Positions 1-8,533 are shown, counted from the first letter of the stretch. The stretch is 64,000 nucleotides of DNA from Paenibacillus brasilensis (GCF_009363115.1 NZ_CP045298.1:5081501-5145500), one strand, 5' to 3'. The notes: generated by a model not told the origin, from the letters alone. Numbers and translations: made by a program.

Positions 1-1
1 T

Positions 2-595
2 TTAGTGTGTAGATGTAGGTATATTTTCTTTCTGTTTCTTATATTCTCTCCATCGACGATAAAAGGTAGCTTCGCTTATATTGGTGATCTTACAGATCTC
101 TTTTATGGGTTTATTCGTGGTTTCATGTAATTCGATTGCATGTTTGACACCGTCATGCCTTAAGGTAAACTTCTGTTTCTTCCCTTTGTATGTCCCTTTC
201 CTTTTTGCAATTGCAATGCCAGCTTGTTGTTTTTCTTTGATCATCGTGCGATCGAGTTCACTAAACGCCGACATAACCGTTAAAATGAATTTTCCTGAAG
301 GAGTTCTCGTATCAATCCCCAGATTCAATATGACCAAATGAATGCCACGTCCTTCTAACTCTTCAATGAGCTCTAACAACTGCTTTGTATTTCTTCCCAG
401 ACGATCCATCCTTGTAACAATGAGTGTATCCCCTTTAACTAATCGATTCAGTAGTTGTTGCAATTCCTCTTTCTGATTTTGTACACCTGATACTTTTTCC
501 TGAACAATTCGATCTACGTTTGCATTTCGCAATTGTTCAATTTGTGAATCCAAGTTCTGATCAAACGAAGAAACACGCGCATACCCAAAAATCAT
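2..595 (-). CDS. Serine recombinase, Tn3-type resolvase/invertase
   Basis: Small serine recombinase (197 aa) expected to resolve cointegrates or invert DNA at a res-like site. The N-terminal catalytic domain begins with the canonical GYARVSS, in which the first Ser of the SS pair is the nucleophile. It continues with the conserved LIVTRMDRLGRN segment and the SELDRTMIKEKQQAGIA stretch leading into the long E helix. A C-terminal helix-turn-helix (about residues 150-185, ending ISEATFYRRWREY) should bind DNA. Length is normal for resolvases, so it looks intact. The ATG start is used. A 28-bp palindrome lies about 80 bp upstream. No transposase partner is visible to the right; the rest of the element probably lies left of the window. 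Confidence 0.93.
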   Translation of the reverse strand: MIFGYARVSSFDQNLDSQIEQLRNANVDRIVQEKVSGVQNQKEELQQLLNRLVKGDTLIVTRMDRLGRNTKQLLELIEELEGRGIHLVILNLGIDTRTPSGKFILTVMSAFSELDRTMIKEKQQAGIAIAKRKGTYKGKKQKFTLRHDGVKHAIELHETTNKPIKEICKITNISEATFYRRWREYKKQKENIPTSTH

Positions 596-675
596 AAAAT
601 CCCTCCCAAAAACACGTAATCAAAGACAGGTGTATATGATAGTTAGATTGTACAAGAAAATCAACACTTGAGCAT

Positions 676-703
676 CTATCAATAGAGTATACCCTATTGA
701 TAG
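676..703. promoter_or_regulatory. Palindrome upstream of resolvase (res subsite or operator)
   Basis: Perfect inverted repeat CTATCAATAG (676-685) and CTATTGATAG (694-703) separated by 8 bp centred on GTATAC. It lies about 80 bp upstream of the resolvase start. Resolvases act at, and autoregulate from, such dyads. Function is inferred from position and symmetry. Confidence 0.45.
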
Positions 704-906
704 ATTAATAGTAATTAGTCACTCAGTCCCTTACATGGATCTGCGCAACTATTCGTGTCAAAAGTGCGCAAAATAAAATGTAAAGTTACAAGCTGAAAGA
801 ATTGGTACGAACCAGCGTAACAGAAACGTTCGTTTTTGTTGCGTAATTTAATAGTAAAGGCTACTTTAAAATGGCGAAAAAGATTTGAAATTTAACATGA
901 GTTTCA

Positions 907-1494
907 TTAAAGGAAATACTTACTCATGCCATTTTTAAATATAGGCAGGGTCTTAGTCACTAGCTCTTCTGGTGAAATAGGTCTTCCATCCTTATTCCAT
1001 GTGTATGCAGCTCCGTATATACTCCAACTTAGCATAGTAGATAGGGTTGTTACCAATTGTTTATCCTCTAATTCAATGGTATTTTTAGTTCCTTTTAGCA
1101 CAAGATCAGCTATTAGCTTCTGTAACTCTTCTTTAATTTTACTTTCTATAATAGTTCCTAAAGAATTATAACCTTTAGGACATAGGTCGCTTAACTCTTT
1201 ATGGTGATCACACATGGCTAGAAAAATATTTGCAATGACTTTTTCATTGAATCCCTCGTGATCATTTAGTCTTTTTTTCAATTTGTCTGTAAAAGTATTG
1301 GTGATTGTAGAATGTAATAAATCAAATTTATCGTCAAAGTGCGCATAAAATGTAGCGCGGTTAATAGTAGCCATTTCTGTGATATCACGTACCGTTATAT
1401 TGTTGAAATCTTTTTCACTAGCTAACGAAAGAAAAGAGTCTACAATCAATTGTCTCGTACGAAGTATTCTCGGATCTTTTTTTGGCATAATCAA
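907..1494 (-). CDS. TetR/AcrR family transcriptional regulator
   Basis: TetR-type repressor of about 195 aa. The N-terminal HTH is clear (RTRQLIVDSFLSL, then ITVRDITEMATINRATFYAHFDDKFDLL), followed by an all-helical ligand domain with an AYTWNKDG segment near the C-terminus as in TetR_C_7-type proteins. I place the start at a TTG (1494) because AAGGAG lies 9 nt upstream; an ATG at 1488 and one at 1521 are alternatives. It is divergent from the oxidoreductase pair at 1817-3169. The spacer carries a 16-bp palindrome that recurs upstream of the azoreductase at 3486, so it probably controls both units. Confidence 0.9.
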   Translation of the reverse strand: MIMPKKDPRILRTRQLIVDSFLSLASEKDFNNITVRDITEMATINRATFYAHFDDKFDLLHSTITNTFTDKLKKRLNDHEGFNEKVIANIFLAMCDHHKELSDLCPKGYNSLGTIIESKIKEELQKLIADLVLKGTKNTIELEDKQLVTTLSTMLSWSIYGAAYTWNKDGRPISPEELVTKTLPIFKNGMSKYFL

Positions 1495-1554
1495 TTTTTT
1501 CTTCTCCTTTTTAGGGTACATAATGGTGTTTAAAAACCCACAATACTATAGAAG

Positions 1555-1570
1555 TGTTGTGTAAACAACA
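1555..1570. promoter_or_regulatory. Putative TetR operator, copy 1
   Basis: Near-perfect palindrome TGTTGTGTAAACAACA in the divergent TetR/SDR spacer. The flanking ~70 bp are duplicated with modest divergence at about 3219-3292, including an identical 16-mer at 3251-3266. Confidence 0.6.
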
Positions 1571-1816
1571 TATTAGCCATTTTGGTGGTTGTTAATAGTT
1601 CTTTTTCATCTTATCATCAATTATACAACGAGCGTTGCTTAAATAACACATGTTTTTGTGGAAGAGTTTTGATCAAGCAAATAGTTGTGATCATTCAGAA
1701 TCATACTCAAAAGATTGAAAAGGCGATTGGTTCTTAATAAATAAAGCAGTACCTATCGTAACAAATGAGCTCTATAAAAAAATATTTAGCTAAGAAGTTA
1801 TGGAGGGAATTATATT

Positions 1817-2476
1817 ATGAAAAATATTGTAATTGTTGGGGCAGGACCAGGATTAGGAATGTCTATTGCGAAGAAGTTCGGAAAAAACGGATTTCGTGTA
1901 GCACTTATAGCCCGTAATGAAGAAAAGTTGAACCAACTAGTTAGTGAACTAGAACAATTAGGCATTGAAGCAGCATCATTTCAAGCAGATATATTAAATA
2001 AAGCCCAAATTAGTTTAGCTTTCGCAGCGATCAAGGAGAAATACGGATTTATTGATGTGGTTGAATACAGTCCAACTCCAAGTATCGATACAGTAGCAAC
2101 CGCATTAGATGTAACAGAAGAAAATGCGCTATACCAATTTCAATTCAACGTTTTAGGTGCGATATCGAGTATTCGAGAAGTGCTTCCGGATATGCTGGAT
2201 AAACAAAGCGGAGCTTTGTTATTTACGACGGGTGGTGCCGCAATCGATCCAGTACCAATGATGGGCAATGTCGGAATAGCTGTTTCTGGTCTTCGTAATT
2301 ATATCATCAATTTGAACAGCGAATTAAAGGACAAGGGTATTTATGCCGGGCATGTTTCGATTGGAATCTGGATGCAGCCGAATTCGGGAGTTCAAGACAA
2401 AATCGCCGACATTTGGTATGACATGTACACCAAAAGAGATCGAGTCGAAGAATTTATTACGGAAGATAAAGTGTGA
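1817..2476 (+). CDS. SDR-type NAD(P)-dependent oxidoreductase
   Basis: Rossmann-fold protein of 219 aa. The N-terminal GAGPGLGMSIAKKFG is an SDR glycine-rich nucleotide-binding motif in the GxGxxxG arrangement, and the SDR core order is kept (DVVEYSPTP in the NNAG region, then a GALLFTTGGAA strand). The usual YxxxK catalytic pair is replaced: the expected region reads MGNVGIAVSGLRNYI. The protein may therefore be an atypical SDR with altered chemistry. A strong GGAGGG precedes the ATG. It is the first gene after the TetR operator and is followed 48 bp later by a second NAD(P)-binding gene. Confidence 0.85.
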   Translation: MKNIVIVGAGPGLGMSIAKKFGKNGFRVALIARNEEKLNQLVSELEQLGIEAASFQADILNKAQISLAFAAIKEKYGFIDVVEYSPTPSIDTVATALDVTEENALYQFQFNVLGAISSIREVLPDMLDKQSGALLFTTGGAAIDPVPMMGNVGIAVSGLRNYIINLNSELKDKGIYAGHVSIGIWMQPNSGVQDKIADIWYDMYTKRDRVEEFITEDKV

Positions 2477-2524
2477 ATCGGAGGATTTTATTCAGGACAC
2501 TATAACACAAGGAGGTAGAAGACC

Positions 2525-3169
2525 GTGAACATAACTATTTTTGGGGCAACTGGTGCAATCGGTCAACTTCTAACGCGGTTTGCATTAGAAAACGGAGATT
2601 TCGTTACGGTATATGTTAGAAACCCTGAGAAAATCAAGCTAAAGCATTCCAATTTACGCATTGTAACGGGGGAACTATCGAACACTTCAGCCATTGAAAC
2701 GGCAGTTTCAGAAGCAGATGTCGTGTTAAGCACCTTAGGCCCCGGGGTTGATATGTCGCGAAAACTAAAAGGCACACCGATCGCCGACGGACATTACCGG
2801 ATTGTCAAAGCGATGAAGAAGTTCACCAAAAAAAGGTTGATTACACTCGCGACACCAGCCTTGCAATCTGACGACGATAAGAAAAGCTTATCGACGATAT
2901 TGCCGAGAATATTGCCTAAACTTTTAATGCCAAATGGTTATGCCGAAATGAAGAAGATAGGAGAAATTATTAAACAATCGAACCTGGATTGGACAGTCGT
3001 TCGAATCATTAATCCTAATGTCAAATACAAAGGGCAATCTTATGATTATTCATTCGGCGATCAGCCAGCTAAAATGTCCGTCTCTAGGGAAAATGTGGCT
3101 AAACTCATGTATGCCGCCGCTCGGCAAAGCCAATTAATCGGAAAAATGCCCATTGTCTATAATAATTAA
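2525..3169 (+). CDS. NAD(P)H-binding protein, NmrA/atypical SDR
   Basis: Protein of 214 aa starting MNITIFGATGAIGQLLTRFA, the GxxGxxG signature of atypical SDR/NmrA-like nucleotide-binding proteins. Later segments fit this class (VVLSTLGPG; LDWTVVRIINP; a C-terminal ENVAKLMYAAA helix). It lacks the YxxxK of classical SDRs, as is usual for this group. The start is GTG, with an AGGAGG about 10 nt upstream. It follows the SDR in the same direction and is probably co-transcribed from the TetR-controlled promoter. The substrate is unknown; the neighbourhood suggests quinone or aldehyde stress. Confidence 0.87.
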   Translation: MNITIFGATGAIGQLLTRFALENGDFVTVYVRNPEKIKLKHSNLRIVTGELSNTSAIETAVSEADVVLSTLGPGVDMSRKLKGTPIADGHYRIVKAMKKFTKKRLITLATPALQSDDDKKSLSTILPRILPKLLMPNGYAEMKKIGEIIKQSNLDWTVVRIINPNVKYKGQSYDYSFGDQPAKMSVSRENVAKLMYAAARQSQLIGKMPIVYNN

Positions 3170-3250
3170 ATCAGCTTTAAAGGGAGCATTCAAAATGAAA
3201 ATTGAGATATAGGTCGGATTTGGTGTTTAAAAACAACAATACAATATAAG

Positions 3251-3266
3251 TGTTGTGTAAACAACA
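3251..3266. promoter_or_regulatory. Putative TetR operator, copy 2
   Basis: Same 16-bp palindrome as at 1555-1570, upstream of the azoreductase. A second pair of arms (GTTGTT 3284-3289, AACAAC 3298-3303) follows. The whole leader resembles the TetR/SDR spacer, pointing to co-regulation. Confidence 0.6.
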
Positions 3267-3485
3267 TATAAGCCATTTTGGTGGTTGTTAATAGATAAAC
3301 AACACTAGTCGTTTAAATAACACACGTTTTTGTGTGAGGGTGTTGATTCAGCAAAAATTGTAGGGATCATTTAGAATCATACCGAAAATATTGTTCAGAT
3401 GAAACGTGTAAATTCTTTTAATGAGTATTCAAAAAATGTTTGGGAATAAAAAACATTCATCAAAATCATAAAGGAGACAATTATC

Positions 3486-4105
3486 ATGTCAAAAGTATTA
3501 TTTGTTAAAGGAACACCTCAAAGTGAGGAGCAATCAAGAAGTACGCAAGTTGCAAGAGCATTTATCAATGAATATAAGGAAGTAAATCCAACGGATGAAA
3601 TAATTGAGGTGGATGTCTATTATGCAAATGTGCCATTAATTGATGCTGATTTTTTAACTGGACAAAAGAAGTTAAGAAGTGGGGAAGCGCTAACAGATGT
3701 TGAAGCACAGAAAGTAGAAGCAGTTAATGCATTCACAAAGCAATTTATGGAAGTAGATAAATACATCATTCAGTCTTCAATGTGGAATTAGGAATCCAAC
3801 CGTTATTAAAAGCCTATATTGATACAATCATGAGTGCTGGAAAAACGTTTAAATATACACCAGAAGGTCCAGAAGGATTGATGAAAGGGAAAAAAGCAAT
3901 CCATATTCATGGAATGGGAGGGTTTTATTCGCAGGCAATTGGAATGGAGCATTCCGATTCTTACGTGAAAGGTGCGCTAAAGTTTGTTGGGATTGAAGTG
4001 GTTCCAACGATTTTTGTTGAAGGTATTGACTATGATCCAACTAAAGAAGAAGAAATTGTTGCTGCAGCAATTGAAAAGGCAAAAGTGGTAGCACGAACTT
4101 TTTAA
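3486..4105 (+). pseudogene. azoR: FMN-dependent NADH-azoreductase, frameshifted
   Basis: AzoR/AcpD-type flavodoxin-fold enzyme that would reduce azo dyes and quinones with NADH. The first 101 codons (MSKVLFVKGTPQ to QSSMWN) end at a TAG; the rest (LGIQPLLKAYIDTIMSAG to VARTF) continues in another frame. In intact AzoR these parts are continuous (PMWNLSxPPxLKAYID). The lesion fits loss of one T in the AATTTAG expected near 3788, making AATTAG. Otherwise all conserved segments are present at normal spacing (about 206 aa), so it is either a very recent mutation or a base-calling error. A strong AAGGAG precedes the start. Confidence 0.9.
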
Positions 4106-4118
4106 AAAGAGCATTGGT

Positions 4119-4154
4119 GGGATTAGTTAAAAAGATTTTTATTAACATAATCCC
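4119..4154 (+). terminator. Hairpin after azoreductase
   Basis: GGGATTAGTTAA pairs imperfectly with TTAACATAATCCC around an A/T loop. There is no long T-tract, so terminator function is tentative. Confidence 0.4.
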
Positions 4155-4348
4155 CTCACAGTAGACTAGTACAAAAAGAACGTTAAATTGTACATAATAA
4201 TGGAGAGGATTTTTCTATAGAATCAAGAGGACAAAAATTTAAAAACTATTCTTGCTAAGTAATATCAAATTACGTTATACAATTAAAACTGTCAAGCGTA
4301 ATAGGGAATAGATAAAACACATTCATCAAAATAATAAAGGGGGAACAT

Positions 4349-5065
4349 ATGATGAAAGTAGAAATTTGGTCTGATTTTGTTTGCCCGTTTTGTTATATTG
4401 GCAAACGTCAATTTGAAATAGGGTTAGAACAGTTTAAACATAAAGAAGAGGTAGAAGTCTTATTTCGTAATTTTCAATTAGATCCATATGCGAAAAAAAA
4501 TACAGGAATGGATATCCATCAAGTATTATCTTCCAAGCATGGTATCCCATATGAAAAAGCAAAAGCACTGAACAATCAATTGAAACAGAAAGCAAAAGAG
4601 GTTGGGTTAGATTATCAATTTGATACAATGATTCCTACGAATTCATATGATGCACTTCGTCTTTCTTATTATGCAAAAGAGAAAGGGAAGATACAGGAGT
4701 TTATGGAGCGTATTATGAAAGCTCATTTCACGGATTCACTAGATATCGGTGACCATGCAACACTTGCTCAACTTACAAGTGAGATAGGTCTTGATGGCAA
4801 CGAAGCTTTGGATGTTTTAGCAAATGATAAATATAGCGAGAATATTGCAGCTGATAGAGCCGAGGGATCAAAAATTGGGATTCAGGGCGTGCCCTTTTAC
4901 GTAGTGAATGATAAATATGTCATCTCAGGAGCACAACCTAGCAAAGTATTTTTAGAAACATTACAACGGGTTTGGAAAGAAGAGTACGCGAATGCTAAGG
5001 TTGAAGAGCATAAATTAGAGCCGTCGCTCGATGATTATTGTTCAGATGGAACATGTGAATTTTAA
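4349..5065 (+). CDS. DsbA family oxidoreductase (FrnE/2-hydroxychromene-2-carboxylate isomerase fold)
   Basis: Thioredoxin-fold protein of 238 aa. It has a CPFC redox motif near residue 13 (SDFVCPFCYIGKRQFE), a long helical insertion (about residues 50-150) and the cis-proline loop IQGVPFYVVNDKYVISGAQP, which together mark the FrnE-like branch of DsbA proteins. A C-terminal CSDGTCEF tail adds two cysteines, as seen in some FrnE proteins. There is no signal peptide, so it acts in the cytoplasm. A GGGGG ribosome site precedes ATG-ATG; the first is used. The leader just upstream (4305-4345) resembles that of the azoreductase (about 3440-3480), suggesting duplicated expression signals. Confidence 0.9.
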   Translation: MMKVEIWSDFVCPFCYIGKRQFEIGLEQFKHKEEVEVLFRNFQLDPYAKKNTGMDIHQVLSSKHGIPYEKAKALNNQLKQKAKEVGLDYQFDTMIPTNSYDALRLSYYAKEKGKIQEFMERIMKAHFTDSLDIGDHATLAQLTSEIGLDGNEALDVLANDKYSENIAADRAEGSKIGIQGVPFYVVNDKYVISGAQPSKVFLETLQRVWKEEYANAKVEEHKLEPSLDDYCSDGTCEF

Positions 5066-5452
5066 TGAATATTCAAAAAAAGATACAGAAATCTCAAAAG
5101 AATAATATAGTATTTCAAGGCTCAGGTATTGTTGTTCTAAATCTTGAAGTAGTGCCAACATCATTTTGGAATTTTTTATCCTATGCAGATTTTAAGAAGG
5201 TAATGGACTGTTTTTGAGTCCGCTAAAGACTTTTCAAAAAGGTTTTAGATTTGTTTTGATGGAACTTTGTTTATGGGGAATAAGTTTCGGAACTAAAAAC
5301 TATCGATTTTCGGTACATTTTAAACTAACTAGTTTTTAGTTCCAAAACACTTGTATTGAACCTAATCGGTGCTTGTGTTATATGACTACATTAAATACCA
5401 CTTTATAATGAATCGTTTATTTCCAAATAAAAAATCAAAGGGGTTTCGCGAT
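5066..5452 (+). other. Non-coding spacer with degenerate VOC-like copy
   Basis: No intact gene. About 5100-5217 encodes a short stretch (IVFQGSGIVVLNLEV) resembling the N-terminus of the VOC pseudogene that follows (IFQGTIEHSGFVV), so it looks like a decayed duplicate. A 14-bp inverted repeat lies at 5289-5343. Confidence 0.45.
5289..5343. promoter_or_regulatory. 14-bp perfect inverted repeat
   Basis: GGAACTAAAAACTA (5289-5302) and TAGTTTTTAGTTCC (5330-5343) are perfect reverse complements with a 27-nt spacer. They sit about 110 bp upstream of the VOC gene and could be paired operators or a weak hairpin. No protein has been assigned. Confidence 0.45.
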
Positions 5453-5895
5453 ATGAAAAACACAATTTTTCAAGGCACAATAGAGCATTCAGGATTTGTA
5501 GTACCAATATCGAAGTAGCAGTTGAATTCTTCACTAACATTTTGGGTTTTGAAGTCTTGTTCCGGCCAAGACGGATGCAGTTTGAAGACGATAGTTTAAA
5601 AAGGTACTTTGGGGTTCACGATAATTCAGTTGTAGAAGGGGCGGCATTTTTGCAATACGGCGGTAGAAAGATCGAACTGGTTCAATGGTCGACGCCAGAT
5701 CAACAGAATGTTCACCTAAAACCCAGTGATATCGGTGTAGCTCATCTAGCTATTACAGTTACCAATTTAGAAGAGGCTTTGAAATATTTTGCAGAACAGT
5801 CTGATGTTAAAGTTAGAGAGCTGAGCCCTCTTGGATTTTTCTATATAACAACTTCATGGGGGATGGAGATTCAAATAATGAAACAGAAGTTTTAA
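5453..5895 (+). pseudogene. VOC (glyoxalase/bleomycin-resistance) family protein, frameshifted
   Basis: The reading starts at ATG 5453 (MKNTIFQGTIEHSGFVV) and hits a stop after 22 codons. From about 5510 the next frame continues with NIEVAVEFFTNILGFEVLF, then AHLAITVTNLEEALKYFA, ending MEIQIMKQKF. Joined, the two parts give a typical vicinal-oxygen-chelate domain of about 147 aa, with two beta-alpha-beta-beta-beta modules. One base appears to be missing near 5507. The family includes glyoxalases and extradiol dioxygenases; the substrate cannot be assigned. GGGG precedes the start. Confidence 0.75.
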
Positions 5896-5973
5896 CTAAA
5901 AAGAATACAAGAAAGAATGTTCCTAAGTAACAAAGACGCTGAACTCAGCCTAAAAATTAGAGGAGTGATTTAT

Positions 5974-6921
5974 TTGGCACGCCAAACGGGCAAAAGCGGA
6001 GAAATCGGTCACACAGGATTTACGGATGCCAATGTACCTGACCAGTCGGGCAAATGCATCATCGTCACCGGGGCCAATACTGGAATTGGCTTCGAAGTGT
6101 CGCAAGTGCTGGCAGCGCGGGGTGCGCGGGTGCTGCTGGCCTGCCGCAACCAAGCGAAGGCGAAAGCCGCCATGGATCGGATTCGGAGGAAGACCCCCGG
6201 AGCTGACCTCGCTTTCCTGCCGCTCGACCTGGCGGATCTGGCGAGTGTGCGGAGCGCAGCCGAATTGGCCGCCAAGGAGCCGCGCATCGATGTATTGATC
6301 AACAATGCCGGCGTGCAGGGTTCGAAGCTGAGGCACACTGTGCAAGGCTTCGAGCTGACGTTCGGCGTCAATCACCTTGGCTGCTTCGCGTTCACCGCGC
6401 TGTTGCTGCCCAAGCTCATGGAAACGCCTGGGTCGCGCATCGTCGTCACGAGCAGCGGTCAACACAAAGACGCGAAGATCGAATGGGAAGACCTTAACGC
6501 AGAAAAGAGCTACAAATGGCTCCCGCGCTATAGCGCCAGCAAGCTCGCGAATTTGCTCTTCGTCTTCGAGCTGGACCGGCGGCTGCGGGCGGCGGGAGCG
6601 CCAGTAACAGTCGTGGCCTGCCACCCGGGCCTTGTGGGAACGGACCTCGGACGCGATAGCATGGCTGGCAAAGTACTGATGCCGTTGATCGGCCTGTTCT
6701 TTGCCACGCCGGCCATGGGTGCCTGGGGCGCGTTGCACGCAGCCACCGGGAAGATAAAGCCAAGCGGCTATTACGGGCCGTCAGGATTACGCGAGTTGCG
6801 GGGACCTTCCCGCGAATGCTCCTGCTCCGAGCAGGCGCGAGATCCGAAGCTTGCCAAGCGACTGTGGGATGTATCCGTCGACATGACAGGGATCGACCCC
6901 GGCTTGCCTCCCGTAATTTGA
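5974..6921 (+). CDS. SDR oxidoreductase, retinol-dehydrogenase-like
   Basis: Classical SDR of 315 aa, visibly more GC-rich than the genes on its left. It has the cofactor motif TGANTGIGFE, then NNAGVQ, a catalytic Ser in VVTSSGQ, and YSASK with the catalytic Tyr and Lys. The extra C-terminal part (PGLVGTDLGR to SGYYGPSGLRELRG) matches long RDH/WWOX-like SDRs acting on lipophilic alcohols and aldehydes. I chose TTG at 5974 because AGGAG lies 8 nt upstream; an in-frame ATG at 5917 has no ribosome site. A transposon-end-like sequence begins only 7 bp after its stop. Confidence 0.9.
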   Translation: MARQTGKSGEIGHTGFTDANVPDQSGKCIIVTGANTGIGFEVSQVLAARGARVLLACRNQAKAKAAMDRIRRKTPGADLAFLPLDLADLASVRSAAELAAKEPRIDVLINNAGVQGSKLRHTVQGFELTFGVNHLGCFAFTALLLPKLMETPGSRIVVTSSGQHKDAKIEWEDLNAEKSYKWLPRYSASKLANLLFVFELDRRLRAAGAPVTVVACHPGLVGTDLGRDSMAGKVLMPLIGLFFATPAMGAWGALHAATGKIKPSGYYGPSGLRELRGPSRECSCSEQARDPKLAKRLWDVSVDMTGIDPGLPPVI

Positions 6922-6927
6922 AACTGC

Positions 6928-6954
6928 TGTCAAAACAAAATAAAGTATTAGACG
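6928..6954 (+). repeat. Tn7-like left-end terminal motif
   Basis: TGTCAAAAC followed by AATAAAGTATTAGAC. This closely matches, in inverted orientation, the terminus and first site of the four-site array at 20129-20217 (TGTCAGAAG plus AATAAAGTATTAGAC). Tn7 TnsB sites have the form AATAAAGTCTTAAACTG (recalled, not searched). A second partial site (AGTATTAGACTG) is at 7063-7074. Confidence 0.5.
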
Positions 6955-7087
6955 CCCATGCCGCTAACGCAGCACCATCAGATGATGAAAATGGTAGGCA
7001 TGCGATATAATTTACTTACGGCTGGCGAAGGCAGGTCGGCAGTCAATGGTGCTTCGAGCCCGAGTATTAGACTGACCCTAACGACCA

Positions 7088-7158
7088 GGTGCACCACAGA
7101 TTGTTGCTCCGAATTTGGAAGCACGCAGGATAGAATAACCATATGTGGTTGTTGCACC
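7088..7158 (+). ncRNA. Candidate IS110 bridge-RNA structure in left end
   Basis: In the non-coding left end, GGTGCA (7088-7093) can pair with TGCACC (7153-7158), CCACA with TGTGG (7144-7148), and an inner TGCT/AGCA stem flanks a CCGAATTTGG loop. IS110 elements are known to make a structured bridge RNA from a non-coding end that guides target choice. Here the assignment rests only on position and pairing. Confidence 0.35.
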
Positions 7159-7197
7159 AGCCCCTTCAATCTTGCTGCCGTAAGGAGAAGGCTACGA

Positions 7198-8418
7198 ATG
7201 GACGTTGTTTACAGTCATGTGTGCGGACTTGACGTTCATAAAAAGAACATCGTTGCCTGCACCATCACGCCTGAAGGTAAAGAAATCCGTACGTTTGGCA
7301 CGATGACCGACGATTTAATTTTGCTTGTAGATTGGCTCAAAGTCAAGGAATGCACTCATGTAGCGATGGAAAGCACTGGAGCATATTGGAAACCAATCTA
7401 CAACCTGTTGGAGCTTGAGGAGATTGAGACTCTTGTTGTGAATGCCCAGCACATCAAGAATGTTCCGGGACGCAAGACTGACGTCAAAGACGCGGAATGG
7501 ATTGCTGGATTGCTCCGGCATGGTCTATTGAAGGGTAGCTTTATCCCAAATCGCGAGCAAAGAGAGCTGAGGGAATTGATTCGCTACCGCCGTAGTCTCA
7601 TCGAAGAGCGAGCTCGGGAAGTCAGCCGCATTCAAAAGGTGCTGGAAGGAGCAAACATCAAGCTTTCCTCGGTTGCCAGCAATGTGCTTGGGAAATCAGG
7701 ACGTGCAATGATTGAGGCGATGATTGCTGGCGAAACCAATCCTGAAGCTTTATCTGATCTTGCAAAACGAAAGTTGAAAAGCAAAAAAGCGGATTTGAAG
7801 CGAGCATTGAACGGCTTAATGGGCCCTCATCAGAAACTGATGCTGGGAGCTCAGCTCCGTCACGTCGATTATTTGGACGAAGAGATTGGCAGGTTGGATG
7901 AGGAAATTAAAAAGCGCATGCTCCCTTTTGATGAAGACTTGGAACTGCTTGACACCATCCCAGGTGTGGCACGAAGAACAGCAGAGACTATTCTAGCCGA
8001 AATTGGCTCTAATATGAATCAGTATCCTTCCGCCGCCCATTTATGTTCTTGGGCAGGGCTGTGTCCGGGTCAGAATGAAAGCGCCGGAAAACGATTGTCC
8101 GGCAAGACGCGAAAAGGAAATAAGAAACTCCGAAGTACGCTTGTAGAAGCTGCGAAGGCTGCGGCTAGAACAAAAGAAACGTATTTATCCAGCCAGTATC
8201 ATCGGATTTCCGCGCGTCGGGGAGCTAACCGAGCGACGGTTGCAGTAGCACACAGTATATTATCTATGGTTTACTATATTCTTAAGCGGAAACAACCCTA
8301 CATCGAGCTAGGTCCAACCTACTACGAGGAACGAAAACGGGATGTGATCATCAAGCATTCCATTAAGAAACTGGAGTCATTAGGTGTATCAATTACTGTG
8401 AATACGGCAGCTTCCTGA
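7198..8418 (+). CDS. IS110 family transposase (DEDD recombinase)
   Basis: Transposase of 406 aa. The N-terminal DEDD RuvC-like domain shows [15 protein letters not shown] (first Asp), [17 protein letters not shown] (Glu) and [21 protein letters not shown] (Asp pair). A coiled middle is followed by the C-terminal Transposase_20 domain with [18 protein letters not shown] and [15 protein letters not shown], which carries the serine of this fold. A GGAG precedes ATG 7198; the longer in-frame ORF upstream is spurious. The gene looks complete, so the element may still move and supply transposase for the bridge-RNA-like remnants elsewhere only if they share a family, which they do not appear to. Confidence 0.95.
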   Translation: MDVVYSHVCGLDVHKKNIVACTITPEGKEIRTFGTMTDDLILLVDWLKVKECTHVAMESTGAYWKPIYNLLELEEIETLVVNAQHIKNVPGRKTDVKDAEWIAGLLRHGLLKGSFIPNREQRELRELIRYRRSLIEERAREVSRIQKVLEGANIKLSSVASNVLGKSGRAMIEAMIAGETNPEALSDLAKRKLKSKKADLKRALNGLMGPHQKLMLGAQLRHVDYLDEEIGRLDEEIKKRMLPFDEDLELLDTIPGVARRTAETILAEIGSNMNQYPSAAHLCSWAGLCPGQNESAGKRLSGKTRKGNKKLRSTLVEAAKAAARTKETYLSSQYHRISARRGANRATVAVAHSILSMVYYILKRKQPYIELGPTYYEERKRDVIIKHSIKKLESLGVSITVNTAAS

Positions 8419-8533
8419 TCGTTATGCAAACCATACATTACTAATGCCCCTGGCTATTTTTTGTTTGCCGGAGGGTCGCTTTCTTGTTGCCTTTTTTAGG
8501 TGTTCTACGGAGCGATATTTTCAGGATAGACTG

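Larger units (their letters stand above)
7075..8533 (+). mobile_element. IS110 family insertion sequence, complete
   Basis: About 1.46 kb with one transposase gene and non-coding ends of about 120 nt each, without terminal inverted repeats, as expected for IS110. The right boundary is set by comparison with a truncated copy at 16680-16822: both agree up to GGATAGACTG and then diverge. TAGACTG occurs at both edges (7068-7074 and 8527-8533), consistent with a duplicated core. Removing the element would restore ATTAGACTGCCG, a motif that also occurs at 16936-16947, supporting these limits. Confidence 0.65.

Noticed and set aside
5950-6763. Several long ORFs opposite and in shifted frames to the GC-rich SDR
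   Set aside because: They are shadows of a GC-rich gene; the plus-strand SDR carries all motifs.
6958-7197. Extension of the IS110 transposase upstream to 6958
   Set aside because: The ribosome site and family start point to ATG 7198; upstream is the non-coding left end.
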